Below, one piece after another: positions 9,001 to 16,574 of a DNA stretch of 64,000 nt. The notes under the pieces are model-generated. The model saw only the letters and a program-made list of their open reading frames with translations. It did not search any database and was not told where the DNA came from. Each line of letters starts with the position of its first letter. Positions within the stretch are counted from its first letter, which is position 1. Location of the stretch: contig NZ_JAKJSC010000001.1 in assembly GCF_029029525.1 (NCBI RefSeq), forward strand, positions 1,736,001 through 1,800,000. Reading direction: 5' to 3'. The stretch is from Labilibaculum sp. DW002. Its GTDB lineage: Bacteria; Bacteroidota; Bacteroidia; Bacteroidales; Marinifilaceae. A program made the translations under genes and the position numbers.

Positions 9001-9766
9001 AACTAAATCTGGCATTAAAGCAGCTATCATCCGTGAAAAAGGTGTGAATGGCGATAGAGAAATGGCTTGGATGATGCATTTAGCTGGTATGGATGTGAAA
9101 GATATTCATATGACTGACTTAATTTCTGGTCGTTCTGATTTCTCAGACGTTAACATGATTGTTTTCGTTGGTGGATTCTCTAATTCAGATGTATTAGGTT
9201 CTGCTAAGGGTTGGGCTGGAGCATTCTTGTATAACGAGAAAGCTAAGAAAGCTCTTGAAGATTTCTACAAACGTAAAGACACTCTAAGTTTAGGTGTTTG
9301 TAATGGGTGTCAGCTAGTCTCTGAACTTGGATTGATTTACCCTGAACACGACAAGCATCCAAAACTAATTCATAACGAAACTCATAAATTCGAATCAGGC
9401 TTCGTGAATGTTGATATTCAAGCTAACGAATCAGTTATGCTTTCAACACTTGCTGGTAGTCGTTTAGGTATTTGGGTTGCTCACGGTGAAGGTAAATTCG
9501 ATTTGCCTTACGGTGAAGACAAGTATCAAATTCCAATGAAGTACAGCTTTAAAGATTATCCTGCAAATCCTAATGGCTCTCCATTCGAAACTGCAGCAAT
9601 CTGTTCTAAAGATGGTCGCCATTTAGCAATGATGCCTCACTTAGAGCGTGCAACATATCCTTGGAATTGGGCTTACTATAACGAAGACAGAAATGAAGAC
9701 GAATTAAGTCCTTGGATCGAAGCTTTTGTTAATGCTAAAAACTGGATCTTGGAACACAAAAAATAA
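6074..9766 (+). CDS. purL: Phosphoribosylformylglycinamidine synthase, single-chain
   Basis: 1230 residues, the large single-chain form. It makes FGAM from FGAR, glutamine and ATP in purine synthesis. The N-terminal PurS-like part is followed by the synthase core with NSEHCRHKIF (about 163-172), the nucleotide-site segments KAETHNFPTT and GAATGTGGEIRD, and a second ATP-like half with GKDSLSMT. The C-terminal glutaminase domain has the nucleophile in LGVCNGCQLVSELG (Cys near 1081) and the His/Glu pair in MMPHLERATYPW. It is monocistronic, with its own promoter and a strong terminator. Nothing is missing. Confidence 0.97.
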   Translation: MILFFKKDEVHFVVQSTNQLNGLDYDKLSWLFGNATKIQEDKLVGFFIGPRKEMITPWSTNAVEITQNMGLNGILRIEEFAQVDTEHPQFDPMLQSSYENLDQEIFTIEKQADPILYIEDIRSYNKEEGLALSEEEIKYLEDVEKKIDRKLTDSEVFGFSQVNSEHCRHKIFNGTFVIDGEEKESSLFQLIKETSKKNHNRIVSAYKDNCAFLGGPRVEQFAPASHDKADFFYTKDIDTVISLKAETHNFPTTVEPFNGAATGTGGEIRDRIAGGKASLPMAGTAVYMTAYPRLESSRKWEDATDPRKWLYQTPEEILIKASNGASDFGNKFGQPLICGSVLSFEHFENNKKYGYDKVIMQAGGIGYGRLEQAQKDVPNKGDKVVLLGGDNYRIGMGGSAVSSVATGEFDNSIELNAVQRSNPEMQKRVCNAIRAMAESDHNPIVSIHDHGAGGHLNCLSELVEETGGKIDLNALPVGDPTLSAKEIVGNESQERMGLVIGKDDVDLLTRIADRERAPIYTIGETTGDMRFTFEDKKTGENPIDLGLSEMFGKPPKTVLTDNTLNEKFEAVEYDTNKIEEYIENVLQIEAVACKDWLTNKVDRSVTGKIAMQQCAGPLQLPLNNLGAVALDFQGEKGIATSIGHAPVSALVDSANGSRLSIAESLTNLVWAPIEQGIKGVSLSANWMWPCKNKGEDARLYKAVESISEFAIELGLNVPTGKDSLSMTQKYGQDDVVYAPGTVIISTVGEIVDINRMVSPVMKNAANSHLLHIDFSKDAFQLGGSSFAQIVNKLGKTTPNVNDAKYFAKTFETLQQLILDRKVLAGHDISAGGMVTALLEMCFADNKLGASINLDEIKEADLIKVLFSENPGVIIQVEDLDTVSSVLTEKGLDFHVIGSLAEAGKMTITKADKNLSLDIASLRDLWYKTSYLLDRNQSGNDKALERFKSYKENSLTYKFPENFTGKFAQYGIDPKRQTKSGIKAAIIREKGVNGDREMAWMMHLAGMDVKDIHMTDLISGRSDFSDVNMIVFVGGFSNSDVLGSAKGWAGAFLYNEKAKKALEDFYKRKDTLSLGVCNGCQLVSELGLIYPEHDKHPKLIHNETHKFESGFVNVDIQANESVMLSTLAGSRLGIWVAHGEGKFDLPYGEDKYQIPMKYSFKDYPANPNGSPFETAAICSKDGRHLAMMPHLERATYPWNWAYYNEDRNEDELSPWIEAFVNAKNWILEHKK

Positions 9767-9786
9767 GATCAACTACTTATATATAG

Positions 9787-9819
9787 AATACCTCCTTTTT
9801 CAAGGGGGTATTTTTTTTG
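9787..9819 (+). terminator. Intrinsic terminator of purL
   Basis: Inverted repeat AATACCTCC ... GGGGGTATT followed by eight T, 20 bases after the purL stop. Confidence 0.85.
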
Positions 9820-9895
9820 TCCCCATTAAGTTAGCTGAAACGATTCCCAATACCTTGTGAAAGATCTTTCGCAACCCATCAGACAAATTAGAAAT

Positions 9896-9932
9896 AAAAA
9901 AAACCTCAGATGACTAGCACCTGAGGTTTTTA
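9896..9932 (-). terminator. Terminator of the T9SS Asp-box gene (bidirectional)
   Basis: AAACCTCAG ... CTGAGGTTT with A-rich and T-rich flanks; about 40 bases beyond the stop of the leftward gene that ends at 9973. Confidence 0.8.
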
Positions 9933-9972
9933 TATCGATTAAGAACTTTCTTTCAGATAGAAATCTTTATTC

Positions 9973-12900
9973 TTATTTAATTACTTGAATTTTACTAGAC
10001 ATTACTTTATCATCCAATGTTACACGAACAATATAAAGTCCTGCCTCCAAGGATCCAAATTGAATCGTATTGGTTCCTGCATTGCGATCTTTTTTCACAA
10101 ATACTGTTCTTCCACTTAAATCGAGAATTTCCAATGAATAATTCTGCGATAAATTCCCAAGTTGAAGGTTGAACTCATCTCTACATGGATTAGGATAAAT
10201 CTTCATCTGATCTACTTCCTGATTAATCGTTTCGACATCAGTGATAATCATTTCCACTTCTTTTGTATTCGATTGGAATGGAGAATCAAACATGTAACCA
10301 ATAATATAAACACTATAAACACCAGCATCTTTAGCATATATTTCATAATAAGCTGTGCCTACTGCAGGACTGTTTACCGTCTTGAATATTTCGTCGTTAA
10401 CATAGATTTCAAACTTATCGAATAGAACAGGAATCTCTACTCCAAGATTTAATCTATACTCCGCAATAACTTCTAATAAACTAACTGTTGGAATTTTATC
10501 CTCTACTACTACTTCTTCTTCGTTCGATTTAAAAGGCTCATCACTAATATAACCAATTACGTAAGATTTGTAAGTTCCAGCTTGATCAACAGTAATAGGG
10601 AAAGTTTGCTCTCCTTTTTCAGGAGTATCAATAGTTTGGTGTACAACTCCATTTAGGTAAATTTCCAACTTATCGTAATCAACTTTTACATCAATATTAA
10701 GGTTAATGATTTTATCCTGAACCTCTTTGTACTCTGAAATTTCTGGAATACGATCAATATCTGGAATATCTACACTCCAAACACCTCTACCGTGAGTTGC
10801 TATAACAACCTGCTTACCTACAATTTGCATATCATAAACAGAAACTGGAGGAAAGTTACTTTCCAAAGCATGCCATGAAACGCCATCATCAGTCGATTCA
10901 AATATTCCAATCTCAGTACCAGCCCACAGTGTTTTTGTATCACTAGGCATTACAATCATACAATGAGTTACAACATCTGGAAAACCATTCGTACTCACCT
11001 CACCTGTTCCAAATCCTGAAATATCTTCCCAGTTTTGACCAAGATCTGTAGTTCTTAATATTTTAGGTGAATTACTGTTAGAAAATAGTAAATAAGCTGT
11101 TGATGCTTGCGTTGGATGAGTTGAGATTCCACTAATATAAGCTCTCATATCCTTATCTGCATATTCATTTACTGCAGTATAAGTTTCACCTTCATCTTGT
11201 GAAACGTGGATCTTAAAATCTCCATCATTTACCATTCCTGCTCCGGCCCATACAATGTTAGCATCTGCTAGAGATACCTCTACGTTATGCTGGCTATTAA
11301 CTCCTCCCCAAAAGGATTCAATTGCTTTAAGTGTCCAGTTAGCTCCAAAATCAGTAGATTTATAAACCCCTTCTTTCGCAACCGCAAAAACAACATCTGG
11401 ATTCCATTTAGAGGCTGATAACTTGGTAACAAAAGGACCATCGTCTTCAGTGATTCCTTGAACGCCTCCCCAAGTATCTCCACCATTAGTTGATCTGTAA
11501 ATGGCATTATAATAAATACTACCCAAAAGCTTTTTAGAGTCTCTTCTATGCCATAAACATTCGAAGCCATCTCCTCCTAATCTAAAGAAGTAATTAGAGG
11601 TTGATGAAGCATCTTCCGCTGCAGCAGACTGCCATGTTCCGTTATCCTGCATTCCACCAATGTACTCGTTGGCATCAGGATTTTTAGCCACACCATAAAA
11701 TTGAGTGGTAATGTAATTGTTCGGTTTTTGTGTAAATGTTACACCATTGTTTTCCGAAACACCTATTCCACCATCATTTCCATTAACAACCCAAAAATTA
11801 CCATCTTCAAATGGAATAATTGTGATGTTGTGATGATCGGGGTGCAAGCCAGGAATCTTGGTGTCACCAAATCCAGCTCCTTGATCATATCTATTTGCGC
11901 CACCATTATTGCCATAAGCATCAGCAACACTTGTTTTTTCACCATCATATACTTCTACAGCTCCATATTCTACCACTACTTTTGAAGTAGGAAGGTTCGC
12001 CGCATCCCAAGTTGCACCTGCAGTTAACTCTGGCCAAATCATATAAAGTGCTTTGTTTAAATGTCCTCCAGCAACAGCAATACTTGCATTTGCCACATCA
12101 GCACTATAATCTATAGCATTAATAAAAATGTATTCTCGTCCCAAATCTCCATATGCATCACTTTCACCATCACGTGTATAAAGGTTAAATACTCCATCAT
12201 TTTCCTGATCACGGAATGAAACCATTAGCTGTTTGTTATTGGTAATATCCCAAACTTGAAAAGGAACCTCAACATAATCTACATAAGTATATTCTGCCGC
12301 AGGAACTCCTGATGTTTTTTGATCAGGAATAGTAAAACGATGTGCTTTTTGAGTTAATCCAGCACCAAATCGGATTTCAACTGAAGTCCAATCGGTCGAA
12401 AGAACATTAGAACCTTCCTCAGTACTTAGACCACCATTTAAATGGCTTCCTCCGAAACTAACGAAAGAAAGAAAATCAGTATCTACAGTGTAGGCCGCTT
12501 TTACAGCAGAAGACTTTTCTGTGGCTGTTTTATTAAATGCTAGTTTCCACATATCTACACCAGCTACGAATACCACACTGTCTATAAATGGGTGCGCTTC
12601 AAGTGTATTGTCATATCCTCCTTGTCCACCAAGAAAATTCTGAGCATCATCAAACTTAGCCCAATTGTTTGCATTGTCTATTGAAAAGAATACCTCTGAT
12701 ACTTCATCAGAAATATCGATACTGGTATAAACAAAATTTCTATTTACAGGAGATACAGCAACTTCATAACGAGATCCTGTTGATAATCCCTTAGAGAAAA
12801 CTTCCCAATTATCACCACCATCTACAGTTCGAAGAATTCCTTTTCTATTTTCCCCAGCAAAAATGGTATCTCTTGCTGTAGGATAAGCTGCTAAATCTTC

Positions 12901-13704
12901 CACTCCACTAACACTCTCATAAACTTGTGCCCAATCTGTGCCTCCATTAATCGTTTTAAATATTCCAGCTTCCGTAGCTGCTATTACGATTTCCGCGTTA
13001 ATTGGATTTACAAAAAGACGATTCACATAACCGAATTTTTTATCTGTTGAAGTACTACTTAATTGGCTCCAACTTAATCCTCGATCAAGCGACTTCCATA
13101 TCCCATTTCCGAGATTCTGAGCGCTTCCTGGAAAACTTTCTCCAGTACCAGCGTAAATAATATCATGATTAGAACTTGCCATGGCTAAAGCATTTACCGA
13201 TAAATTGGTCAAATCGTCAGATAGATTTGTCCAGTTTTCAGCACCATCTGTTGTTCTCCAAATTCCTCCGGTAGCACTACCTGCAATCCAAGTAGTTTTG
13301 TTGACATCATCAGGATCAATAAGAATGGCTCTAGTACGACCTCCAACATTAGCAGGTCCGCGTTGAATAAATTCTAGGCCTACTTTTACACTTTTCAGTT
13401 TAGAACTATTTCCGCGAGCTTTCTGCAACTCTAATGTTTTATAGTTCATTTGATAACCAGATTCATTTTCACCAATCCTGGTTGTAATATCTTTAAAGTA
13501 CTTACTGTACATGTCAGGCTTATTGGCTTTACTGTAGCCTACTTTTCTTTTCTCCTTTTTTTCTTGATACTGCTTTTGCCAAAATTCCTTAGGAGTAAAT
13601 TCATTACTGGAAAATTGCTTTTCCGAATGTTGCGTGTAATTACTAATAAGAATTCCCGACAAGGTCAGGAGTCCGACAATTAGTAAGATGTGTTTTGTTT
13701 TCAT
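9973..13704 (-). CDS. Large secreted Asp-box/BNR-repeat (VPS10/sortilin-like) protein with T9SS sorting domain
   Basis: 1243 residues. An N-terminal hydrophobic signal segment (5-22) leads to a beta-propeller region with at least seven Asp-box motifs of the form S/T-x-D/N-x-G-x-x-W: KSLDRGLSW, KTINGGTDW, RTVDGGDNW, RSTNGGDTW, KSTDFGANW, RTTDLGQNW and ESTDDGVSW. The first three cluster and the later ones follow a roughly 220-residue insertion (about 395-620), which carries no Asp-box. Two tandem beta domains of about 80 residues (about 995-1160) share the pattern KxEIYxN with a following TxxxP. The end is a type A T9SS tail (YPNPCRDEFNLQLG, then LDLSGRTV, GLYIVRV). It is therefore exported and probably displayed or released. 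The substrate is unknown; sialidase-like or glycan-binding functions are only possible. Confidence 0.85.
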   Translation of the reverse strand: MKTKHILLIVGLLTLSGILISNYTQHSEKQFSSNEFTPKEFWQKQYQEKKEKRKVGYSKANKPDMYSKYFKDITTRIGENESGYQMNYKTLELQKARGNSSKLKSVKVGLEFIQRGPANVGGRTRAILIDPDDVNKTTWIAGSATGGIWRTTDGAENWTNLSDDLTNLSVNALAMASSNHDIIYAGTGESFPGSAQNLGNGIWKSLDRGLSWSQLSSTSTDKKFGYVNRLFVNPINAEIVIAATEAGIFKTINGGTDWAQVYESVSGVEDLAAYPTARDTIFAGENRKGILRTVDGGDNWEVFSKGLSTGSRYEVAVSPVNRNFVYTSIDISDEVSEVFFSIDNANNWAKFDDAQNFLGGQGGYDNTLEAHPFIDSVVFVAGVDMWKLAFNKTATEKSSAVKAAYTVDTDFLSFVSFGGSHLNGGLSTEEGSNVLSTDWTSVEIRFGAGLTQKAHRFTIPDQKTSGVPAAEYTYVDYVEVPFQVWDITNNKQLMVSFRDQENDGVFNLYTRDGESDAYGDLGREYIFINAIDYSADVANASIAVAGGHLNKALYMIWPELTAGATWDAANLPTSKVVVEYGAVEVYDGEKTSVADAYGNNGGANRYDQGAGFGDTKIPGLHPDHHNITIIPFEDGNFWVVNGNDGGIGVSENNGVTFTQKPNNYITTQFYGVAKNPDANEYIGGMQDNGTWQSAAAEDASSTSNYFFRLGGDGFECLWHRRDSKKLLGSIYYNAIYRSTNGGDTWGGVQGITEDDGPFVTKLSASKWNPDVVFAVAKEGVYKSTDFGANWTLKAIESFWGGVNSQHNVEVSLADANIVWAGAGMVNDGDFKIHVSQDEGETYTAVNEYADKDMRAYISGISTHPTQASTAYLLFSNSNSPKILRTTDLGQNWEDISGFGTGEVSTNGFPDVVTHCMIVMPSDTKTLWAGTEIGIFESTDDGVSWHALESNFPPVSVYDMQIVGKQVVIATHGRGVWSVDIPDIDRIPEISEYKEVQDKIINLNIDVKVDYDKLEIYLNGVVHQTIDTPEKGEQTFPITVDQAGTYKSYVIGYISDEPFKSNEEEVVVEDKIPTVSLLEVIAEYRLNLGVEIPVLFDKFEIYVNDEIFKTVNSPAVGTAYYEIYAKDAGVYSVYIIGYMFDSPFQSNTKEVEMIITDVETINQEVDQMKIYPNPCRDEFNLQLGNLSQNYSLEILDLSGRTVFVKKDRNAGTNTIQFGSLEAGLYIVRVTLDDKVMSSKIQVIK

Positions 13705-13733
13705 AAATATAATAATTAGCTGGTTGTGATTTT

Positions 13734-14168
13734 CTATTTTGTTTTAGTTGAGGTCAAGCTTTTTTTTGATTTAAGATCAAAAATATAAGATGATTTCCCC
13801 GTATCAGTAGGATTAGTAATATATCCTTTCTGTTTGGTAATCAGAAGTTGTGTGTTGTTGTGCCAAGATATTTTAACATTAGCTATTTTTTCCATGTATA
13901 TAATTTTTTCCTCTTCAATATTATATACTAAAAACTCGACCAATTGGTTAGGATTAAGATTTGGCTCTGCAATAATCTTTTCACACAATACGCAACTCTT
14001 ATCCGCATTCAATCTATAGTCTATATTTTTTCCCATTTTTTTTTCTGCGACTTGCTGATAGGTCATTTTTTGGGTATTTACCTCTTCCTTATTCATTTTT
14101 TTATTTGCCACACATCCAAATAAAAAGAATAACAAGAATAACTGTAGTGTAATTTTTTTAAGGAACAT
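13734..14168 (-). CDS. Small lipoprotein of unknown function
   Basis: 144 residues with a lipoprotein signal peptide: hydrophobic core LQLFLLFFLFG followed by the lipobox Cys19 (LFGCVA). The mature part is charged and lysine-rich, with one CVLCEK motif (two cysteines three residues apart) in the middle that might bind metal or form a disulfide. I do not recognise the family. It ends 29 bases upstream of the Asp-box protein and is probably co-transcribed with it. Confidence 0.65.
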   Translation of the reverse strand: MFLKKITLQLFLLFFLFGCVANKKMNKEEVNTQKMTYQQVAEKKMGKNIDYRLNADKSCVLCEKIIAEPNLNPNQLVEFLVYNIEEEKIIYMEKIANVKISWHNNTQLLITKQKGYITNPTDTGKSSYIFDLKSKKSLTSTKTK

Positions 14169-14604
14169 AGTATTTAGCTATTACATTGGTTATATTACTT
14201 ATGATTCAATACAATATTAAACTCAATTCTTAAGCTGAATTAAATTTAAAAGCTAATAAATATAATGACATTAAATGACATTAAAAATTGTTTTATTTTG
14301 GAGAATACATAGAAGCCCATATCCCAGTCAACAAAAGAGACACATAGAGACTTAATTATCAAGAATATTACCATTACAAAAACAATAAATCCATAAGAGT
14401 TATTTAATATTTTTTAAACAGATAAATATTAAGCATAAATACATTGTTTGTAAATAATGAATGTTACGATTTGCAATTATTGAAGTCGCATCCAAAAAAT
14501 AATCCTTGCTTGATGTACTGATGTTCAATTAACAAATTTTCGCTGCTGAACTGTCGTTTCTATTTCAATTCCATAGAATAAAAAATAAGTAGAACCTTTA
14601 AAAA
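14169..14604. other. Gene-free AT-rich spacer
   Basis: About 435 bases with no supported ORF. The only structure noticed is a short direct repeat of AATGACATTA near 14265-14285. Confidence 0.5.
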
Positions 14605-14645
14605 CAAAAAAACCGAAATCCCAGAATGAGATTTCGGTTTTTCTT
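14605..14645 (-). terminator. Terminator of the GH15 gene
   Basis: AACCGAAATC ... GATTTCGGTT stem with poly-A/poly-T flanks, just beyond the GH15 stop. Confidence 0.85.
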
Positions 14646-14660
14646 TTTCAAATACGTCTA

Positions 14661-16472
14661 TCAACTTCTTAATTGATCAATTAAATTATCTTCATCATCA
14701 AATTTACCATCTGAAAAATTAATAGCCGTTTCAATAATAGCTAAGTGTGAATAGGCTTGCGGGAAATTACCCAGCATACGCTTTGTCTCAAAATCAATAT
14801 CCTCAGCAAATAAACCTAGATGATTAGAATAGCTTAAAAGAATATCAAATTTATCCTGAGCTTCTTTTTTTCTTCCTATTTTATATAGGCTGTTTATCAA
14901 CCAAAACGAACAAATAGTAAAGGCAGATTTAGGTGTACCAAAATCATCCTGATTCTTATAACGATACATAAGCCCATCATGTTCTAATTCTTTTTGAATG
15001 GTAAGAACTGTCGATACATACTTTTCATCCTTTGCATCAATAAAACCATAGGTTTCCATTAATAAAACGGATGCATCCAGATCATCAGAGCCATAATGCT
15101 GTGTAAAGGCTTGCTTTTCCTCACTCCAGGCGTTTTTCATGATATCTTTTTTCACTGCATCACGATATGGCGTCCATTTATTCACATAGTAGTCACTCTT
15201 AAGAAGTTTGGATATTTTTACAGCACGATCGAAAGCCACCCAGCACATCACTTTACTAAAAGTGAAATGAAGGCTTTTCCCTCGAATTTCCCATATTCCT
15301 CTATCTGGTTCACGCCAGTTTTCTTCTACAACTTTAATAATACTTCGTACAATTGTGCATAATTCTTCGGTGTGTTCCAATGAATTTTCAAACAATTCGA
15401 ATTGCTGATGAATCAAATCCAAAAGAATGCCATAGATGTCATTTTGTTTTTGCTTATAAGCTGCATTTCCAACCCTTACCGGTTTTGAACCTTCATACCC
15501 AGCCAGATGTTCCAATTCGTACTCAGAGAGTTTCTTTTCACCATTAATACCGTACATGATTTGCACTTTTTCCTTTTTCTCAGGAATAATATCCGTGATA
15601 AAATCCAAATAACGTCTGGCAACATTGTAATGCCCCAGTTGAGTTAGGATTTTTACAACCATTGAGCCATCTCGTATCCAACAGAATCGGTAATCCCAAT
15701 TTCGGACTTCTCCTATGGTCTCTGGTAAAGATGTCGTTAAAGCAGCTAAGACAGCTCCTGTTTTTTGATAACTTAATAATTTCAAAACTAAAGCGCTTCG
15801 AATAGCTTCTTCTTTATATAAAGGAAGTTCCTTTGTCTTTTCGCTCCAATTTAACCAGTAAGTTTTCGTTCTTTGCAGCTTTAAATAAGTACGATCAAGG
15901 TTTTGCTCTAATAACTTTTGATTATAGCTTATCTGACAAAATTCATCTTTCTCTAATTGAATGATTTCTTCGTTTAAAATATCCGTTTTTCTAAAACTAG
16001 AATACAGATACAAAGAATCGTAATTACCTGAAGTAGTATATGACTTAATAAATTCTTCTCTGGAAACTTTACTTTTCGTTTCGTTTTTCGCATAATCCAA
16101 TTGAGGATCGTACTTAATTCTAAAACTTGGTTTTCCATACACTAAACGAAAATAACGAATCACATCTGGCGGTGAATAGTAATCATTTTTTTCAGTTAGA
16201 TATCTTGGCATAAAATCCAAAACTTCAAACACACCATCGATACACTCAAAACGTGAAATTAAAATATTTGTATTTTTTCGATATTCCTGTTTAACATCCG
16301 TCAGATTTTCTGGCAGAATTTCAAAACTACCTCCCTTATTCTTATCCAAAAGTTTTGCAAAAGCCGATGAAGAATCGAATTGAGGTAAGCACATCCAGTC
16401 TAAAGATCCTTTTTCAGAGATCAAGGCCGCAGAGCGACAATTTCCTACCACACCATAATTTAAATTTTCCAT
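14661..16472 (-). CDS. Glycoside hydrolase family 15 protein (glucoamylase or trehalase)
   Basis: 603 residues, typical of bacterial GH15 enzymes, without a signal peptide and so cytoplasmic. The N-terminal beta-sandwich begins with GVVGNCRSAALI and DWMCLPQFDSSS. The (alpha/alpha)6 barrel contains RNWDYRFCWIRDGS, EPDRGIWEIRGKS (probable general acid) and GLFAEDID followed by GNFPQAYSHLAL (probable general base region). It is divergent from a trehalose-6-phosphate synthase/phosphatase with a 102-base shared promoter region. Several GH15 enzymes of other phyla hydrolyse trehalose, so trehalase is a reasonable guess from context; glucoamylase is the alternative. Confidence 0.88.
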   Translation of the reverse strand: MENLNYGVVGNCRSAALISEKGSLDWMCLPQFDSSSAFAKLLDKNKGGSFEILPENLTDVKQEYRKNTNILISRFECIDGVFEVLDFMPRYLTEKNDYYSPPDVIRYFRLVYGKPSFRIKYDPQLDYAKNETKSKVSREEFIKSYTTSGNYDSLYLYSSFRKTDILNEEIIQLEKDEFCQISYNQKLLEQNLDRTYLKLQRTKTYWLNWSEKTKELPLYKEEAIRSALVLKLLSYQKTGAVLAALTTSLPETIGEVRNWDYRFCWIRDGSMVVKILTQLGHYNVARRYLDFITDIIPEKKEKVQIMYGINGEKKLSEYELEHLAGYEGSKPVRVGNAAYKQKQNDIYGILLDLIHQQFELFENSLEHTEELCTIVRSIIKVVEENWREPDRGIWEIRGKSLHFTFSKVMCWVAFDRAVKISKLLKSDYYVNKWTPYRDAVKKDIMKNAWSEEKQAFTQHYGSDDLDASVLLMETYGFIDAKDEKYVSTVLTIQKELEHDGLMYRYKNQDDFGTPKSAFTICSFWLINSLYKIGRKKEAQDKFDILLSYSNHLGLFAEDIDFETKRMLGNFPQAYSHLAIIETAINFSDGKFDDEDNLIDQLRS

Positions 16473-16554
16473 AAAAAAATGCTAATTTAGAGCTTAACCA
16501 TAAAAACTATACGGAAAATAGAGTTTTTTCACGACAATATATAGTTTTTCGAAC

Positions 16555-16562
16555 CAAAATTA
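16555..16562 (-). promoter_or_regulatory. Possible -7 element for the GH15 gene
   Basis: TAATTTTG on the minus strand, about 85 bases upstream of the GH15 start and inside the leader of the divergent trehalose gene. The -33 position reads TTC, so this is tentative. Confidence 0.35.
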
Positions 16563-16574
16563 AACAGACATTTT

